From NCBI GenBank assembly GCA_016748015.1, contig JAAOMT010000333.1, positions 1 to 50,905 on the forward strand: DNA of 50,905 nt, written 5' to 3'. Every line of letters begins with the position of its first letter. Position 1 is the first letter of the stretch. Source of the DNA: Geosiphon pyriformis. Taxonomy: Eukaryota > Glomeromycota > Glomeromycetes > Archaeosporales > Geosiphonaceae. The notes under the pieces were generated by a model. The model saw nothing but the letters and a program-made list of their open reading frames with translations. It did no database searches and had not been told where the DNA came from. This document shows, piece by piece, positions 1 to 10,091 of the stretch. The position numbers were made by a program, and so were the translations under genes.

Positions 1-1
1 G

Positions 2-901
2 ATAGAGTATTTCACAAAATGGCCAGAAGCAAAAGCCATTCAAAGAGCAGATGCAGAATCCATTGTCAAATTCATCCACCAAGATTTAATTTGTTAATAT
101 GAATGTCTAAAAGAATTATTATTTGATCAAAGAACTTACTTTGTAAATAGAACATTAGCAGAATTAAGCCAAAAATTTAAAAAACTATTTTCATCATCAT
201 ACTATCCATCAACAAATGGATTAATTAAAAGGTTTAACAGAACATTGTGTGAAGCAATTACCAAGATCAGTCAAAAAAACAAGAATGAATAGAACTTGTT
301 TATACCATCTGTATTATTTGTTTATTAGATAATGAAACAAGACATTACACAAACAACACTATTTGAATTAGTATATGATAGAACAACAATATTACCAATT
401 AAGATAGAAGTCAACACTTATCCAACAAAACCAATAACTGAAGACAATTTTTGGGAAATGTTGCTAAAAAGAACATATAACTTAATAGAAACACTAGAAA
501 ACAAATGGCAAAGAGCAGCTGATAACATCCAAAAGTCACAAGAGAAACAAAAAAAAAGACATGATAACCAACTACCAGACAAACCAGTTGAATTCAAGAT
601 TGGAGACAAAGTACTTTTATATTGTACCAAAGCAAAAAAACAATGGAGTGAAAAATTTGATCCCAAATGGGACAAACCATTTCACATAGAAAAAATTCTG
701 GAAAATAAAGCTTATAAATTAAGATGGGACAACAAAATTTTAGCCAAAGCAGCACATGGTGATCAACTGAAACCATATTACCATATAGTGTCACCATTCA
801 CCAGTAATATTCTACAATTAGAAGTACAGAGAATATTAGTCCAACCAGTTGAGATTCCACAAAATCTAGAACCAATTATAATCATTGGACCAAACATGTA
901 A
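2..901 (+). pseudogene. Gy-1 integrase and pol C-terminus (3' end of a Ty3/gypsy element)
   Basis: This is the last part of a gypsy Pol polyprotein whose upstream part lies outside the window. Reading frame 2 gives the integrase core from YFTKWPEA onward, the FDQRTYF block, the SSYYPSTNGL block and the basic C-terminal domain (KPVEFKIGDKVLLY, KFDPKWDKPFHI). Three in-frame stops (in LIC*YEC, NE*NLF and FVY*IMK) break it; each is one transition away from the residue expected in relatives. The catalytic Glu of the DDE triad is Lys here (TNGLIKRF where Gy-1b reads TNGLVERF), and the Gly after FDQ is Arg. From 332 to 901 the frame is open (189 codons). No chromodomain follows. The closest relatives in the window are Gy-1b (11.1-13.6 kb), Gy-1c and Gy-3. 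Non-functional remnant. Confidence 0.88.
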
Positions 902-1028
902 AATTAAAACAATGGAAAGAGTATATAAAGACAGAATAGACATGACAGAAGACATCAGAAAAATAGAAATTACCGACAACATTTACTCACTAACATAACA
1001 ACTCTTTTAATTAATCCAACAACAAGAA

Positions 1029-1601
1029 ATGGAAATCACAATTAATCAACAAACCATTAGATACACAAACACCAGAAAAAGACCATGAGATAAAGTATGA
1101 AAGAAAACAGAAAACACTGTTGACAAAATAATGGCAAAAGTAAAACTGGCAATAGAAACACAACCCAAAGTTACTCAATATTAAGAATTGGTTATAGAAA
1201 TCTGGAATTGGTAGATACAGCAATTTCCAAAAAATTTTTGTTACTTTTACTTGGGTTAACACGTAAACATTCAGAATTTATATACAGATAAGACAAAATG
1301 ATTATTTGACACAACAATACTACAACAACTGGAACAATTTGTGGGGAAAAACAATTTAATCACACAGGCAAGAGCCATTTATTAGCTATATACTGTATTT
1401 CAAGATTGACCAGAAATCTTGTTCAACACTGAAATGGATACTGTTACTGTCAACCAAATGGGAAAAATAACCAATGCCCAATTTGAAGAATTACAGAACA
1501 AGATAACACAAATAATTCTTGGAAAAGAAGTTCAAGAAATACTCAAAGACAGAAAAATAGAGTTAGGAGATTTGGAAGATTTCGACAAAGCTCAATATTA
1601 A
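1029..1601 (+). pseudogene. Gy-1 ORF3, small third ORF after integrase
   Basis: An ATG at 1029 opens a 190-codon frame that is separate from pol and ends 13 bases before the 3' LTR. About eight in-frame stops interrupt it; the last 60 codons (1419-1601) are open and read VTVNQMGKITNAQFEELQ and end DFDKAQY. The same ending is found in Gy-3 (TITVNNIGQMTNTQFEVLQ, ending DDFAGAQF) and, more decayed, in Gy-1b, so it is a real element gene rather than a chance frame. I do not recognise the protein family. No signal peptide or membrane segment is visible, so an envelope role is not supported. Function unknown. Confidence 0.6.
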
Positions 1602-1614
1602 AAGGAAGAAATAA
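1602..1614 (+). other. Gy-1 polypurine tract
   Basis: The purine-rich run AAAAGGAAGAAATAA lies directly before the LTR start TGTTAC, where the plus-strand primer of an LTR retrotransposon is expected. Gy-2 and Gy-3 have matching runs (GGAGAAGATAA, AAAAAGGGAGAGATAA) at the same place. Confidence 0.65.
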
Positions 1615-2256
1615 TGTTACTTATAAAATATAGGAAATATATTAGTATATAAATTAACTAATCAGAAGTAGCTGTGGTAAATATGGAATTCTAGGATTCT
1701 TTTCAAGAGGAATTGCAGGATTCCAGGAATTTCAGGATTCTTGTACAAGAAATCACAAGATTTTTCTCAAAAGAAATTACAGAATTCCAAAAATTTCAGG
1801 ATTTCTGGTAGAAAAAATTGAGGAATTGAGGAATCTCAATTATGTATATATAGTGGTAGCATTAGAAGTAGAAAAGACAGACCTGTGAATTTAGATTTGA
1901 AAAACAACCTTCAATATCAATAAATAACTATTTGTTATCTTAATCTACTTTCTACTATCAATATTACATGTTAATAGTAATTGATACTTAACCACACTGG
2001 AACAATAGCTCTTAATTATGGCTATTAATGGAATACTAACTTGCAACTGCCTTGGCTTATTTTTCTTGTCTTTTTTTTATTTTCTTTTATTTTATTTTGT
2101 TTTATTGTTGTTTACTAATTGATTGAATATTAAGTGCTAAGTTATTGATGTCAAGGATAGCTTGATAAAAGACCCCAAAAAAAGGATATAAGAATTATAT
2201 ATATTAATGGATAGCTTATCAGAAGGGCATCTCTGCCAGATTACTGGCCATCATAC
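1615..2256 (+). repeat. Gy-1 3' LTR, segment 1 of 3
   Basis: The LTR begins TGTTAC just after the polypurine tract. It holds a palindrome-rich array of AGGATTC/GGAATTC words at about 1687-1833, then a TATA-like TATATATAG at about 1845, then a T-rich tract at 2060-2110. It is cut at 2256 by Gy-2. It resumes at 10047-10091 and 10950-11113, giving a reassembled length of about 851 bp, close to the 858 bp of the related solo LTR and the ~857 bp of the LTR at 27.1 kb. Confidence 0.8.
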
Positions 2257-2993
2257 TGTTACAGGTTGGAGTAACAAGCTAACAGATAGCAAGGGAGAAC
2301 AGGATTGTAGAGTAATGAAAATAATCAAAGGGGATTCAACTTCAATGAGCAAATTGAATGAATATGGATTCAATGTGTGAGATCAGTCTCATAAAATATT
2401 TCAGTCACTATTCTTTTCAAAGGTAACTGAGAAATCTGAAGGTAAAGAGATAGTCCATATTGTCAACAATTGATAACCACTGGTATAATTTTATGCCTCA
2501 CATCAGTGCTCTTAGAATTCAATATCAGGTATTAACTTGTGCTCTTCAGTCACGTTTATTCAAATAATTTTCAAATACTACAATTATTCAAACAGAAAAA
2601 GGTTAACAAATAATCTTTTATCCTAAGATGTTCGGATACTTGAAGGTAGGGAAAGGGAAATTAGCGATAAGAGAGTGATTAAGATGAAAGTTGTTATTTT
2701 TATTTATTTGATTCTTGTCTGAGAGATAATTTTCTACAGCTAAGAGACTCATTGCTTATATAGCTATTGAAAGTGGTCAATGACCAGGTCAACAACTAGG
2801 TTAATGATTAGGTCAATAATCAAGTCAACGATCAGGTCATTGATCAGGTCAATGATCAGGTTAATGATCAGGTCAACAGTCAGGTCATTAATCAGGTCAA
2901 TGATCACTATCTAAAAATAGAGTGGCTAATTATATGACATCAGTGACTAATACATGTGATAACTAATAAAAATTATGAGTTTCAACCATAACA
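2257..2993 (-). repeat. Gy-2 3' LTR (737 bp)
   Basis: Bounded by TGTTA...TAACA, with short inverted ends (TGTTACAGG / CCATAACA). Compared with the other LTR it is 24 bp longer, exactly two extra 12-bp units in its internal array (11 against 9). In the sense (minus) orientation the array precedes a TATA box, CTATATAAGC, at about 2754-2764. Confidence 0.93.
2775..2906 (-). repeat. 12-bp tandem array in Gy-2 3' LTR, 11 units
   Basis: Eleven head-to-tail units of consensus GGTCAATGATCA (plus-strand sense) occupy 132 bp just upstream, in element sense, of the TATA box. TGATCA makes each unit partly palindromic. The position is that of a U3 enhancer. Confidence 0.9.
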
Positions 2994-3619
2994 TTATCTT
3001 CTCCAAAGAGATTGAGCTCCAGTGAAATCAAGCTATTTATAGGGTATTCTAATTGAAGGGTTTTGTCTAACTCAATACTAACTAGTTTGTTGAAGTCTTT
3101 TGTGGATAGAATATATAGTACTTGAGGCGAAATAAGCTTTGTATCTAAGAGACCAAATCTTTGTATAAGAGTTTTGGCTTTTCTTGTAATGGTCAAAACT
3201 CTTAGGACATCTAAACATATAATGCCCAAAATTTCCACTAGTATCTTTGAAGTTGTTTTCTTCATGAGCTTTATTTCTTCTATAATTTTACCAAGATGAC
3301 CATAGAGTTCTAGTTGCCTTCCATATAACAAGTTTTTGTCTATGGGCAAGATTTCTTTAATCATTTTTCCAATTGTCATGGAAGGTATAAGTATTGCTGC
3401 TGTTATGCTTTCCAGCAAATACTTATCTATTTTGCTACCAATTCTTTCTCTTCTGGTAGTGGTTTTCTTTGGTCTAATAACAGTATGTGTTCTACTGTTA
3501 TCAGTTATGGTGGTTTGTTTTCCAATGGTCAGAGTAGCATTTGGATAATTTTTGATCCAGTATTCATGGAAAGTGTAGAAAGCATTTTGAATGTTTTGAT
3601 TTAGAAAATAATTGTTCAT
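2963..3619 (-). CDS. Gy-2 extra ORF downstream of integrase (218 codons)
   Basis: An uninterrupted 218-codon frame lies between integrase and the 3' LTR and reads 31 bases into the LTR. It is rich in Lys, Ile and Leu, with a basic stretch (RPKKTTTRRERIGSK, about residues 69-83) and alternating hydrophobic residues that suggest helices. No signal peptide or clear transmembrane segment is present. It sits where the shorter ORF3 of Gy-1 and Gy-3 lies. The DNA just before the polypurine tract (GATTTCACTGGAGCTCAA) matches the end of Gy-3 ORF3, but in another frame, so the two may be homologous with a frame change near the end. Family not recognised. Confidence 0.55.
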   Translation of the reverse strand: MNNYFLNQNIQNAFYTFHEYWIKNYPNATLTIGKQTTITDNSRTHTVIRPKKTTTRRERIGSKIDKYLLESITAAILIPSMTIGKMIKEILPIDKNLLYGRQLELYGHLGKIIEEIKLMKKTTSKILVEILGIICLDVLRVLTITRKAKTLIQRFGLLDTKLISPQVLYILSTKDFNKLVSIELDKTLQLEYPINSLISLELNLFGEDNVMVETHNFY

Positions 3620-3711
3620 GTCAATTAAAGATACCTCTGTTTTGGGAATGGTACATTTATTTATATTTAATTTTTGTTGATTATTTGGGTCGGTATTACT
3701 ACAACAGATAA

Positions 3712-4776
3712 TTAATCAGGTCGTTTGTAATATTTCTTGAGTTGTGTGCTATGAACAGGGCGATCATTGAAGATTGTTCCATATTGATCTTGTAAGATAT
3801 AAGAACCATTGTTCAAAACTTTGTTGACTATAAAAAGTCCTTTCCAGCAGCTGGAGAATTTATTATCATAGACATTGTCTCTGTCTGAATGGTATTCTAA
3901 AACTAAGTCACCAACACTTAAAGAAAGTGTTTTATATGTTTTCTTTTTTTTAAGCTTCTCTTGGAATTGTTTTATCTTTTTAAAGGCAATTATCCGTGCT
4001 TCTACTAATGAGTCAAGAATGGTACCAAGTCTTTTTTGCAAAATGTCTTTGTAATTCTCTATTGTTATTTTTTTAAAGGGTATTGTTTCAATGTCAGTTT
4101 CTATTGGTAGGGTTGCTATTCGTCCATAAAGTAGATAAAAGAGTTCATAACTTGTTATGTTATAATTTACAGTTCTATAAGCAAACAAAGCTGAAGACAG
4201 TACTTTGTCCCATAAGTTTGTTTCTTCACTGGTTTTGGCTAGGGTTTCACATAGTGTTCTATTGAAATGTTCTACTAGACCATTTGTTTGGGGGTGATAA
4301 GGAGAGAAAAGTTTGTGACATATTCCCATTTTTCTGCAAAGTTCTTCAACAAGTGTACTGAGAAAAGCTCTTCCTTTATTAGATAAAAGTTCTTTGGGGC
4401 AGCTGTGGCAACAGATAATATCTTTATAAATGAAATTGGCAATTGAGACTGCTGTTTGATCTGGGGTGGCTCTTGCTTCTACCCACTTTGTAAGATAGTC
4501 GGTAGCTGTAATAATATATCTGTTACCATCAGAAGTTATTGTTAAAGGTCCAACAACATCTATACCAATTCTGTCAAATGGTTGACCAACAGAGATCGGA
4601 TGGATATCTTCCTTGTGATTGGGTTTTCCTCTTTTTTGGCAGGTATCACAGGTTTTGATGTATTCAGCAATGTCTTTTCCCAAGGTAGGCCAATAATAGC
4701 AAACTAAAGTTTTCTGAATCGTTTTTGTTTTTCCAAAATGTCCAGCTAATGGATCAGTGTGCATATTATAGATCAC
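3712..4776 (-). pseudogene. Gy-2 integrase
   Basis: Gypsy integrase with the N-terminal zinc-binding HHCC pattern (His in MHTDP and GHFG, then CDTC), the DDE core and the C-terminal domain ending in HSTQLKKYYKRPD. The first Asp (GIDVVGPL) and the Glu (TNGLVEHF) are present. The second Asp is replaced: LSNKGRAF where Gy-3 has LSDQGTYF, an Asp-to-Asn change that fits a single G-to-A. The frame is open for 354 codons but lies in a different frame from the RT/RNase H part, so an indel must lie between 4776 and 5040. No chromodomain is seen. Confidence 0.9.
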
Positions 4777-5039
4777 AATTTCTTTTTCTTCAAATCTAAT
4801 AACTCTCTAGGGGTAGTTAGGATTTTTTCTATTTCTTTTATATAACTGGTTTTGGTAAATCAAATAGAAATTTGATTGTTTGTGCAAATGTTCTCTTTGC
4901 TGTTGAGTATAGTCTGACAGGTATTGTCCTTTACCCAAAAATTCCATTAAGATAGAGTAGTTGTCCAAATCTATTATTATGTTTGTTTGTGGGGAAGTTA
5001 CAAATAATTAAGTTGGTTTGGTTTGGGAGGGTTTTACTA

Positions 5040-7727
5040 TCACTGGATGGTAAGTCTGGAGAGAGCATCAGTGTTTTGATGATTAGCTCTTTTGTGGTGT
5101 TGAATGTCATAGTCAAATTCATCCAAGTGGAGTATCCAGCAAGTTATCCGTTTATGTTCCAGATTTCTTTTGTTGCATAGCCAAACCAAAGCTTGGTGAT
5201 CTGTTACCACCAAAAATTTCACACTCTTAAGATATTTGTCTCAGTAGCTGGTAGTCTAAACTACTGCTAAGCATTCTTGCTCAGTGACTGAATAGTTTCT
5301 TTCTACTGGTGTGAAAGTTCTACTGGTATATGCTATGGCATGTTCCCTGCCATCTTTGTCTTTCTGGGAAAGAACAGCACTAAGTCTATAGCCAGATGCA
5401 TCAGTATAGAGGATAAAAGGTCGATCCAGATTAGGTTGCATGAGGATGGGTTCTGTAACCAGTTTTTCCTTCAGAATTTCAAATGCTTTTTGTTGATAAG
5501 TGTCCCAGTAATAATTGATGTTTTTCCTAAGTAGCTGATTGAGAGGAGTGGTGATTTTGAAGAAATCCTTGACAAACTTGTGATAATAAGAGGCCAAACC
5601 AAGAAAAGAGCATAGTTCATGAACATTCATTGGTTGTCTAATGTTTTGAACTTTTTCAATTTTGGCTGGATCAGGAAAGATTTCATCTTTTGTAATAAAA
5701 TGGCCAAGGAATTGGGTGGATTGACGTTCAAAGAATGATTTAATTGGATTGATCTTGAGGCCAGCATTTCTAAGGAGGTCAAAAACCTTTTGCAAATGTT
5801 CAAGGTGTTCATCCCAGGTTTTTGAGTATACCATTATGTCATCCAAGTAGACTAGAACAAAGTTTTCTTTTACTGATTCAAATACTTTGTTCATTAAGCA
5901 TTGAAAGGTAAGAAGAGCATTTGTGAGACCAAAAGGCATGACTGTGAATTTGTAGGTGTCATACTTGGTGATGAAAGCAGTTTTCTTTCTGCTTTCTGGA
6001 TCCATCTCTACTTGCCAAAATCTAGCAGTTAAGTCAATGGTTGAGAAGAAAGCAGCATCATAGAATTGGTCTAGCATTGCATCAATCTTGGGAAGTAGGT
6101 ACATGTCTCTTTCAATAATGGCATTTAATTGGCAATAGTCAACACAAAAGTGTAGGATTCCTCCTTTCTTGGATACCACTACAACTGGGAATGCCCATTC
6201 ACTTTTGGTTTCCTGTATGAATCCAAGGTTTTTCATTCAGGTTATTTTCTTTTTGATAAACTCATCATTGTGCTGGTTGGATTGATAGGGCTTCAAATAA
6301 ATGGGACGAGTTTTTCTGGTGATGATGGTGTGTTGTATCATATGTGTACATCTAGGAGATTCACTTTCTTTTGAGATAACTGGGCTGTTTCTAGCCAGCA
6401 GGTTTTCAATGTCTATCTTTTTTTCTTCTGGAGAGGGTTTTCTTTGTTCTACAACCAGTGATTGGATTTCAGGTGGTTCATTTTCAAAGGACTTTTGGAC
6501 TTCTTTTATTTCCTCATGGGGTATCAAGCTGATTGGTTCCCAATTTTTGTAATAGATCAGGCAGGACATGCATTCATCACTAGGAGAATACAATGGTTTG
6601 TCACACTAGTACCAGGCACAAGGACCATGCCACCAATAACTGTATTTGGCTTTTTTGCCTGGCTTTCTGTCAAAGGTTCTTCTGAGCATGTCATAATAAG
6701 GCCAGCAGATCAGCTTGCCATTGACAATGATTCTTTCTTTATCTGCCTTGACATTATCCAGTAGTTTGCCATTGCTGGTGAAGATAGTATAGGCGAGTTC
6801 AGTAGTTTCTTCTTGTTCTTTTTGTTTTTTTTCTTCCTCACTTTCTTCATCATTTGATTTGTCTGATTCATTTTCTTCTGGGCTCTGCTTGGGTATTGGG
6901 GGAGTTGTCCAATGGTGACACTTAACCACAATGGGTTTCTCACCACATCTGATGGTTAGTTTACAAAATTCATAATCAAGCAAAGCTTTTGCTTTCTTGA
7001 GCCATTCATTGCCAACAATAATGGTGTATTCTTTCACTTCAGATACTTCCATATCAGTTTCAATGCTGATGCCATTGATGCGGACAAGAATAGCTTTGGT
7101 TATGCCAAGCCCTTTCTTCTTATTACCATGCACATTGGTCATTGGTTGTGTGGATGGTTCATCAATTTTTCTGCCAATTGCTTCAAAAAAGTGTTTAGCA
7201 ATAACACTAACAGATGATCTACTGTCTAGGATCAAATCGATGAAGTAGCCAGCCACTTGGGCTTTGCAAATTAGAGGAGTAACATTGCTATTGTCAGCAA
7301 GTCCAGCTTGGTAAGGGCGTTTGTTGGTTTTGGGTGTCTTTTTTTTTGGAATCAAAGATTTGTGAAGATTTTTCCTGAATTGTGGATGGGTCATCAATTG
7401 GCCAAAGGTTATATGTGCTGGGGTTTCTATGAGGTCTTTGACAACAGAATAAGGGCCGGATTTTTGTACTATTTCTGGAGGTTCCAACTTTGGGGAATTC
7501 TTAAAAACTTTAGCCTTTGGTGGCTCATTGTTATTAGCAACAGAAGTTTAGGCTTTGTTGGGGTCTAGAATGAAATCAACCTTGGCTTTCTTCTTCTTTC
7601 TGGTTGGTTCTGAGGTGTTGATTGCTAGTTCATTCATGTCATGATCATTATCAGTTAAGTTAAAAGTGTAAAAAAGGTTTTCTTCTGGTTGGCTTGCACT
7701 TTCATCCTTTGGAAGTGTGCCTACCAG
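5040..7727 (-). pseudogene. Gy-2 pol: retropepsin, reverse transcriptase, RNase H
   Basis: One frame, entered by -1 frameshifting at 7727-7733, covers three enzymes. Retropepsin (about 6600-7490): the active site reads ILDSRSSVSVI; the family has DSG or DTG, so the Gly is now Arg. RT (about 5620-6236): VDYCQLN, MPFGLTNA, and the intact catalytic YLDD in LVYLDDIMVYSK. RNase H (about 5040-5440): YTDASGYRLSAVLSQ, TEQECLAVV, VTDHQALVWL and the NTDALSR end, with all four acidic residues present. In-frame stops lie at 7548-7550, 6606, 6237, 5256 and near 5230. Apart from the protease the enzymes keep their key residues, so inactivation is recent and due to stops. Confidence 0.92.
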
Positions 7728-7733
7728 TTTAAA
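7685..7733 (-). promoter_or_regulatory. -1 programmed ribosomal frameshift signal at the Gy-2 gag-pol junction
   Basis: In the gag frame the codons are CCT TTA AAC TGG TAG, so the heptamer T TTA AAC has the X XXY YYZ phase of a -1 slippery site. The gag stop follows one codon later. Slipping back one base makes the next codon CTG and enters the frame that carries the protease, which is exactly the pol frame seen. The following 43 nt fold into a hairpin: CTGGT with ACCAG, GGC with GCC, CACTT with AAGTG, and an 11-nt loop. The lower stem begins at the last base of the heptamer; the upper stem starts about 5 nt further on. Confidence 0.85.
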
Positions 7734-9277
7734 GGCTGATAAACATTGGCTTCAACTAGAGGATCCTCTCCAAAGAAATTGATATTGGCATGATTGGGTT
7801 TTTGATTGGGGACATTGTTGTTGTTTTTAGGTCTGTTGTTTTGGTTGTTATTGTTTCTGGGAGCTAGAGAAGGCAGTGGAGGATTGTTACAATCTCTTAA
7901 ATAATGTCTAGTTAATCCACAATGATAGCACACAGGTGGGCCATGATTTTGCTGTCTTTGATAGGGAGGTTGCTGGGACTGGTTAAAACAAGGTTTGTAT
8001 TTAGGTCTTGGTGGTTGCTGGTTATCTCTGACTGCTTGTGCTAAAGGTTCTAATAACCGGGCAAGATTGGTTGTGAGTCTATCAATTAATTGTTCATTTG
8101 GATCTTGAGTTTGGGCAGTAAAAGAAGCAGCAGCCATTTGAGAGGCAGGAGCCATAACAGAAGCAGGAGCAAAAACTGGAAGTGTAGATCCCAAATGTAT
8201 TTTTTGGTTGTCTTCAATTCGTTGGGCAAGTTCAATGGCCATGTCTATTGTAGAGTTGTCTTTTAGGGCCAAGAGAGGCCAAAGAGCATAATATAAATCA
8301 GTTCTCAATCTTTTTGTGAAAGAATGAATCTTTTGTTCTTCTGTCCAGTTTCTCTCAGAGTCTACACATTTGATTAGCTTTCTAATAGCTTTGACATATT
8401 CAATCACTACTTTTCCAGGGTCTTGGGTTTTTTTTTCCAATCCCATGTACCATTTGGATATTAATATTGGGGTTCTGAACTTGGTCTCAAATCGGGTAGT
8501 AAAAGAGGTATTTTCTTCTTCAGCATTGATTGGTGTCCATCTGATTATTCTGTGTTGAGCATTGACATCTGTTTCTTGTAAGAACCAGGTAGCAGGAGAG
8601 CCTTAGAGGTAGCCACCAACAATTTGGAACTTGTATTCTTCATCATACTGGTTGGCTGTGGCAGCTCTCTCAAAATCATTTAACCATTTAATTGGATCTT
8701 GTGTATCACTTCTAAATAGTAGTAGTGGGGTATTGTTTCTTCTTCTTAGAGCAGTTTGTATACCTTGGAGGGCAGCCAGAATGTTTGCTTGCATAGGATC
8801 ATTAGCCATTGGTTCAGGAGTAACTGTTTGTGTAGATGAGTTTGATTTACTTAATAAAAGGTTAAAAACAGAGGCAGTTTGGTAGCTTTCTTCTTCTGTT
8901 TCAAAGGGAGTTTCAGTTGCTTGATGGGCAGCAATCCAAATGTGGATTTGATGATTCAGATATTTGAAATCAGGAGGCTGTTGTTTAAAGGTTGCAGAAT
9001 ATAAGAGCTGATTGATACTGTTGTTTCTTTCTTCAAAGTTGTTTTCAAAATAAGCTTGGTCAAAGTAATAGGTTGTATAAGCTGTGTAGGTTTCAGCTGA
9101 ATGCTCGTTCAGGAACCAGTTTCAAAAGTCTTGGAATTGTCTACTGGATTGTTTTTCAAGGGAGAAGCAGATCAAGCAGAAAGGCAGAGGATTAAGTTCA
9201 ATAAAATCTAGGTCATTTCTGTTGTGTGCTGCAAAGTGTTCTTTTAATTGCTGTGGCAGATATGAGTAATCACCCAT
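7721..9277 (-). pseudogene. Gy-2 gag with CCHC zinc knuckle
   Basis: The frame starts at ATG 9277, 30 bases after the primer-binding site, and ends at TAG 7721-7723, giving 518 codons. The middle has a typical retrotransposon gag capsid block (DPIKWLNDFERAA, then TWFLQ and YMGLEKK). A zinc knuckle, CYHCGLTRHYLRDC (CX2CX4HX4C), near the C terminus binds RNA in this family. A Gln/Asn/Pro-rich tail follows. Two in-frame stops break it, TGA at 9122-9124 and TAA at 8603-8605. The capsid is the structural shell of the virus-like particle. Confidence 0.88.
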
Positions 9278-9306
9278 ACAATGAGGGAATAAGTAAATTT
9301 TGACAA

Positions 9307-9323
9307 CCTCACAGGAAGCACCA
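9307..9323 (-). other. Gy-2 candidate primer-binding site
   Basis: On the element sense strand TGGTGCTTCCTGTGAGG starts 6 nt inside the 5' LTR. It begins with TGG, as expected for a site complementary to a tRNA 3' CCA end. I cannot name the tRNA. Confidence 0.6.
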
Positions 9324-9329
9324 CTTTTA

Positions 9330-10042
9330 TGTTATGGGTTGGAGTAACAAGCTAACGGATAGCAAGGGAGAACAGAATTGTAGGATGATAGAAATAATCA
9401 AAGAGGATTCAACTTCAATGAGTGAATTGAATGAGTATGGATTCAATGTGTAAGATCAGTCTCATAAAATATTTCAGTCACTATTTTTTTCAAAGGTAAC
9501 TGGGGAATTTGAAAGTAGAGGGATAGTCCGTACTGTCAACAATTGATAACTGCTGGTATAATTTTATGCCTCATGTCAGTGCTCTTAGAATTCAATATCA
9601 GATATCAACTTGTGCTCTTCAGTCACATTTATTCAAATAATTTTCAAATACTACAATTATTCAAACAGGAAAAGGCCAACAAGTAATCTTTTATCCTAAG
9701 ATATTCGGATACTTGAAGGTAGGAAAAGAGAAATTAGCGATAAGAGAGTGATTAAGATGAAAGTTGTTATTTTTATTTATTTGATTCTTGTCTGAGAGAT
9801 GATTTTCTACAGCAAAGAGACTCATTGTTTATATAGCTATTGAAAGTGGTCAATGACCAGGTCAACAACTAGGTCAATGATCAGATCAATGATCAGGTCA
9901 ACAATCAGGTCATTGATCAGATCAATGTTCAGGTTATTGATTAGGTCAATGATCACTATCTAAAAATAGAGTGGCTAATTATATGACATCAGTGACTAAT
10001 ACATGTAATAACTAATAAAAATTATGGGTTTCAACCATAACA
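9330..10042 (-). repeat. Gy-2 5' LTR (713 bp)
   Basis: Begins TGTTATGGG and ends CCATAACA on the plus strand. It matches the 3' LTR along its length. In the first ~255 aligned bases I counted 27 mismatches, all transitions. The tandem array at 9848-9955 has nine 12-bp units, and the TATA box in element sense is GCTATATAAA at about 9829-9838. Confidence 0.93.
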
Positions 10043-10046
10043 ATAC

Positions 10047-10091
10047 TGAGAAAAAAATTCAATGGAATTGTGATTCCGGAAAGCTATGGTG
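10047..10091 (+). repeat. Gy-1 3' LTR, segment 2 of 3
   Basis: This 45-bp stretch (TGAGAAAAAAATTCAATGG onward) continues the LTR after the Gy-2 insertion. It aligns with the same part of the neighbouring solo LTR on the other strand (TGAGAAAAAAATTTGAC). It is cut at 10091 by the solo LTR. Confidence 0.7.

Larger units (their letters stand above)
2257..10042 (-). mobile_element. Gy-2, complete but inactivated Ty3/gypsy retrotransposon
   Basis: The element has LTRs at 2257-2993 (3') and 9330-10042 (5') and a perfect 4-bp target duplication ATAC (2253-2256 and 10043-10046). Read on the minus strand the order is 5' LTR, primer-binding site, gag, retropepsin, RT, RNase H, integrase, an extra ORF, polypurine tract, 3' LTR. 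Gag and pol are in different frames joined by a -1 frameshift signal. In-frame stops (two in gag, at least five in pol), one frameshift between RNase H and integrase, a changed protease active site and a changed integrase aspartate make it non-autonomous now. It sits inside the 3' LTR of Gy-1, so it is younger than Gy-1. Confidence 0.93.

Noticed and set aside
1..901. Chromodomain at the end of integrase
   Set aside because: After the basic C-terminal domain no aromatic-cage chromodomain pattern is found in Gy-1, Gy-2 or Gy-3.
2775..2906. Direct-repeat array that could be taken for a CRISPR array
   Set aside because: Units are contiguous 12-mers with no spacers and lie in a retrotransposon LTR of a eukaryote.
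2963..3619. Gy-2 extra ORF as an envelope gene
   Set aside because: No signal peptide, cleavage site or membrane anchor is visible; only the position would support it.
6301..7568. Several 80-100-codon + strand frames with hydrophobic stretches
   Set aside because: Antisense to Gy-2 protease and RT, which have clear motifs in the minus frame.
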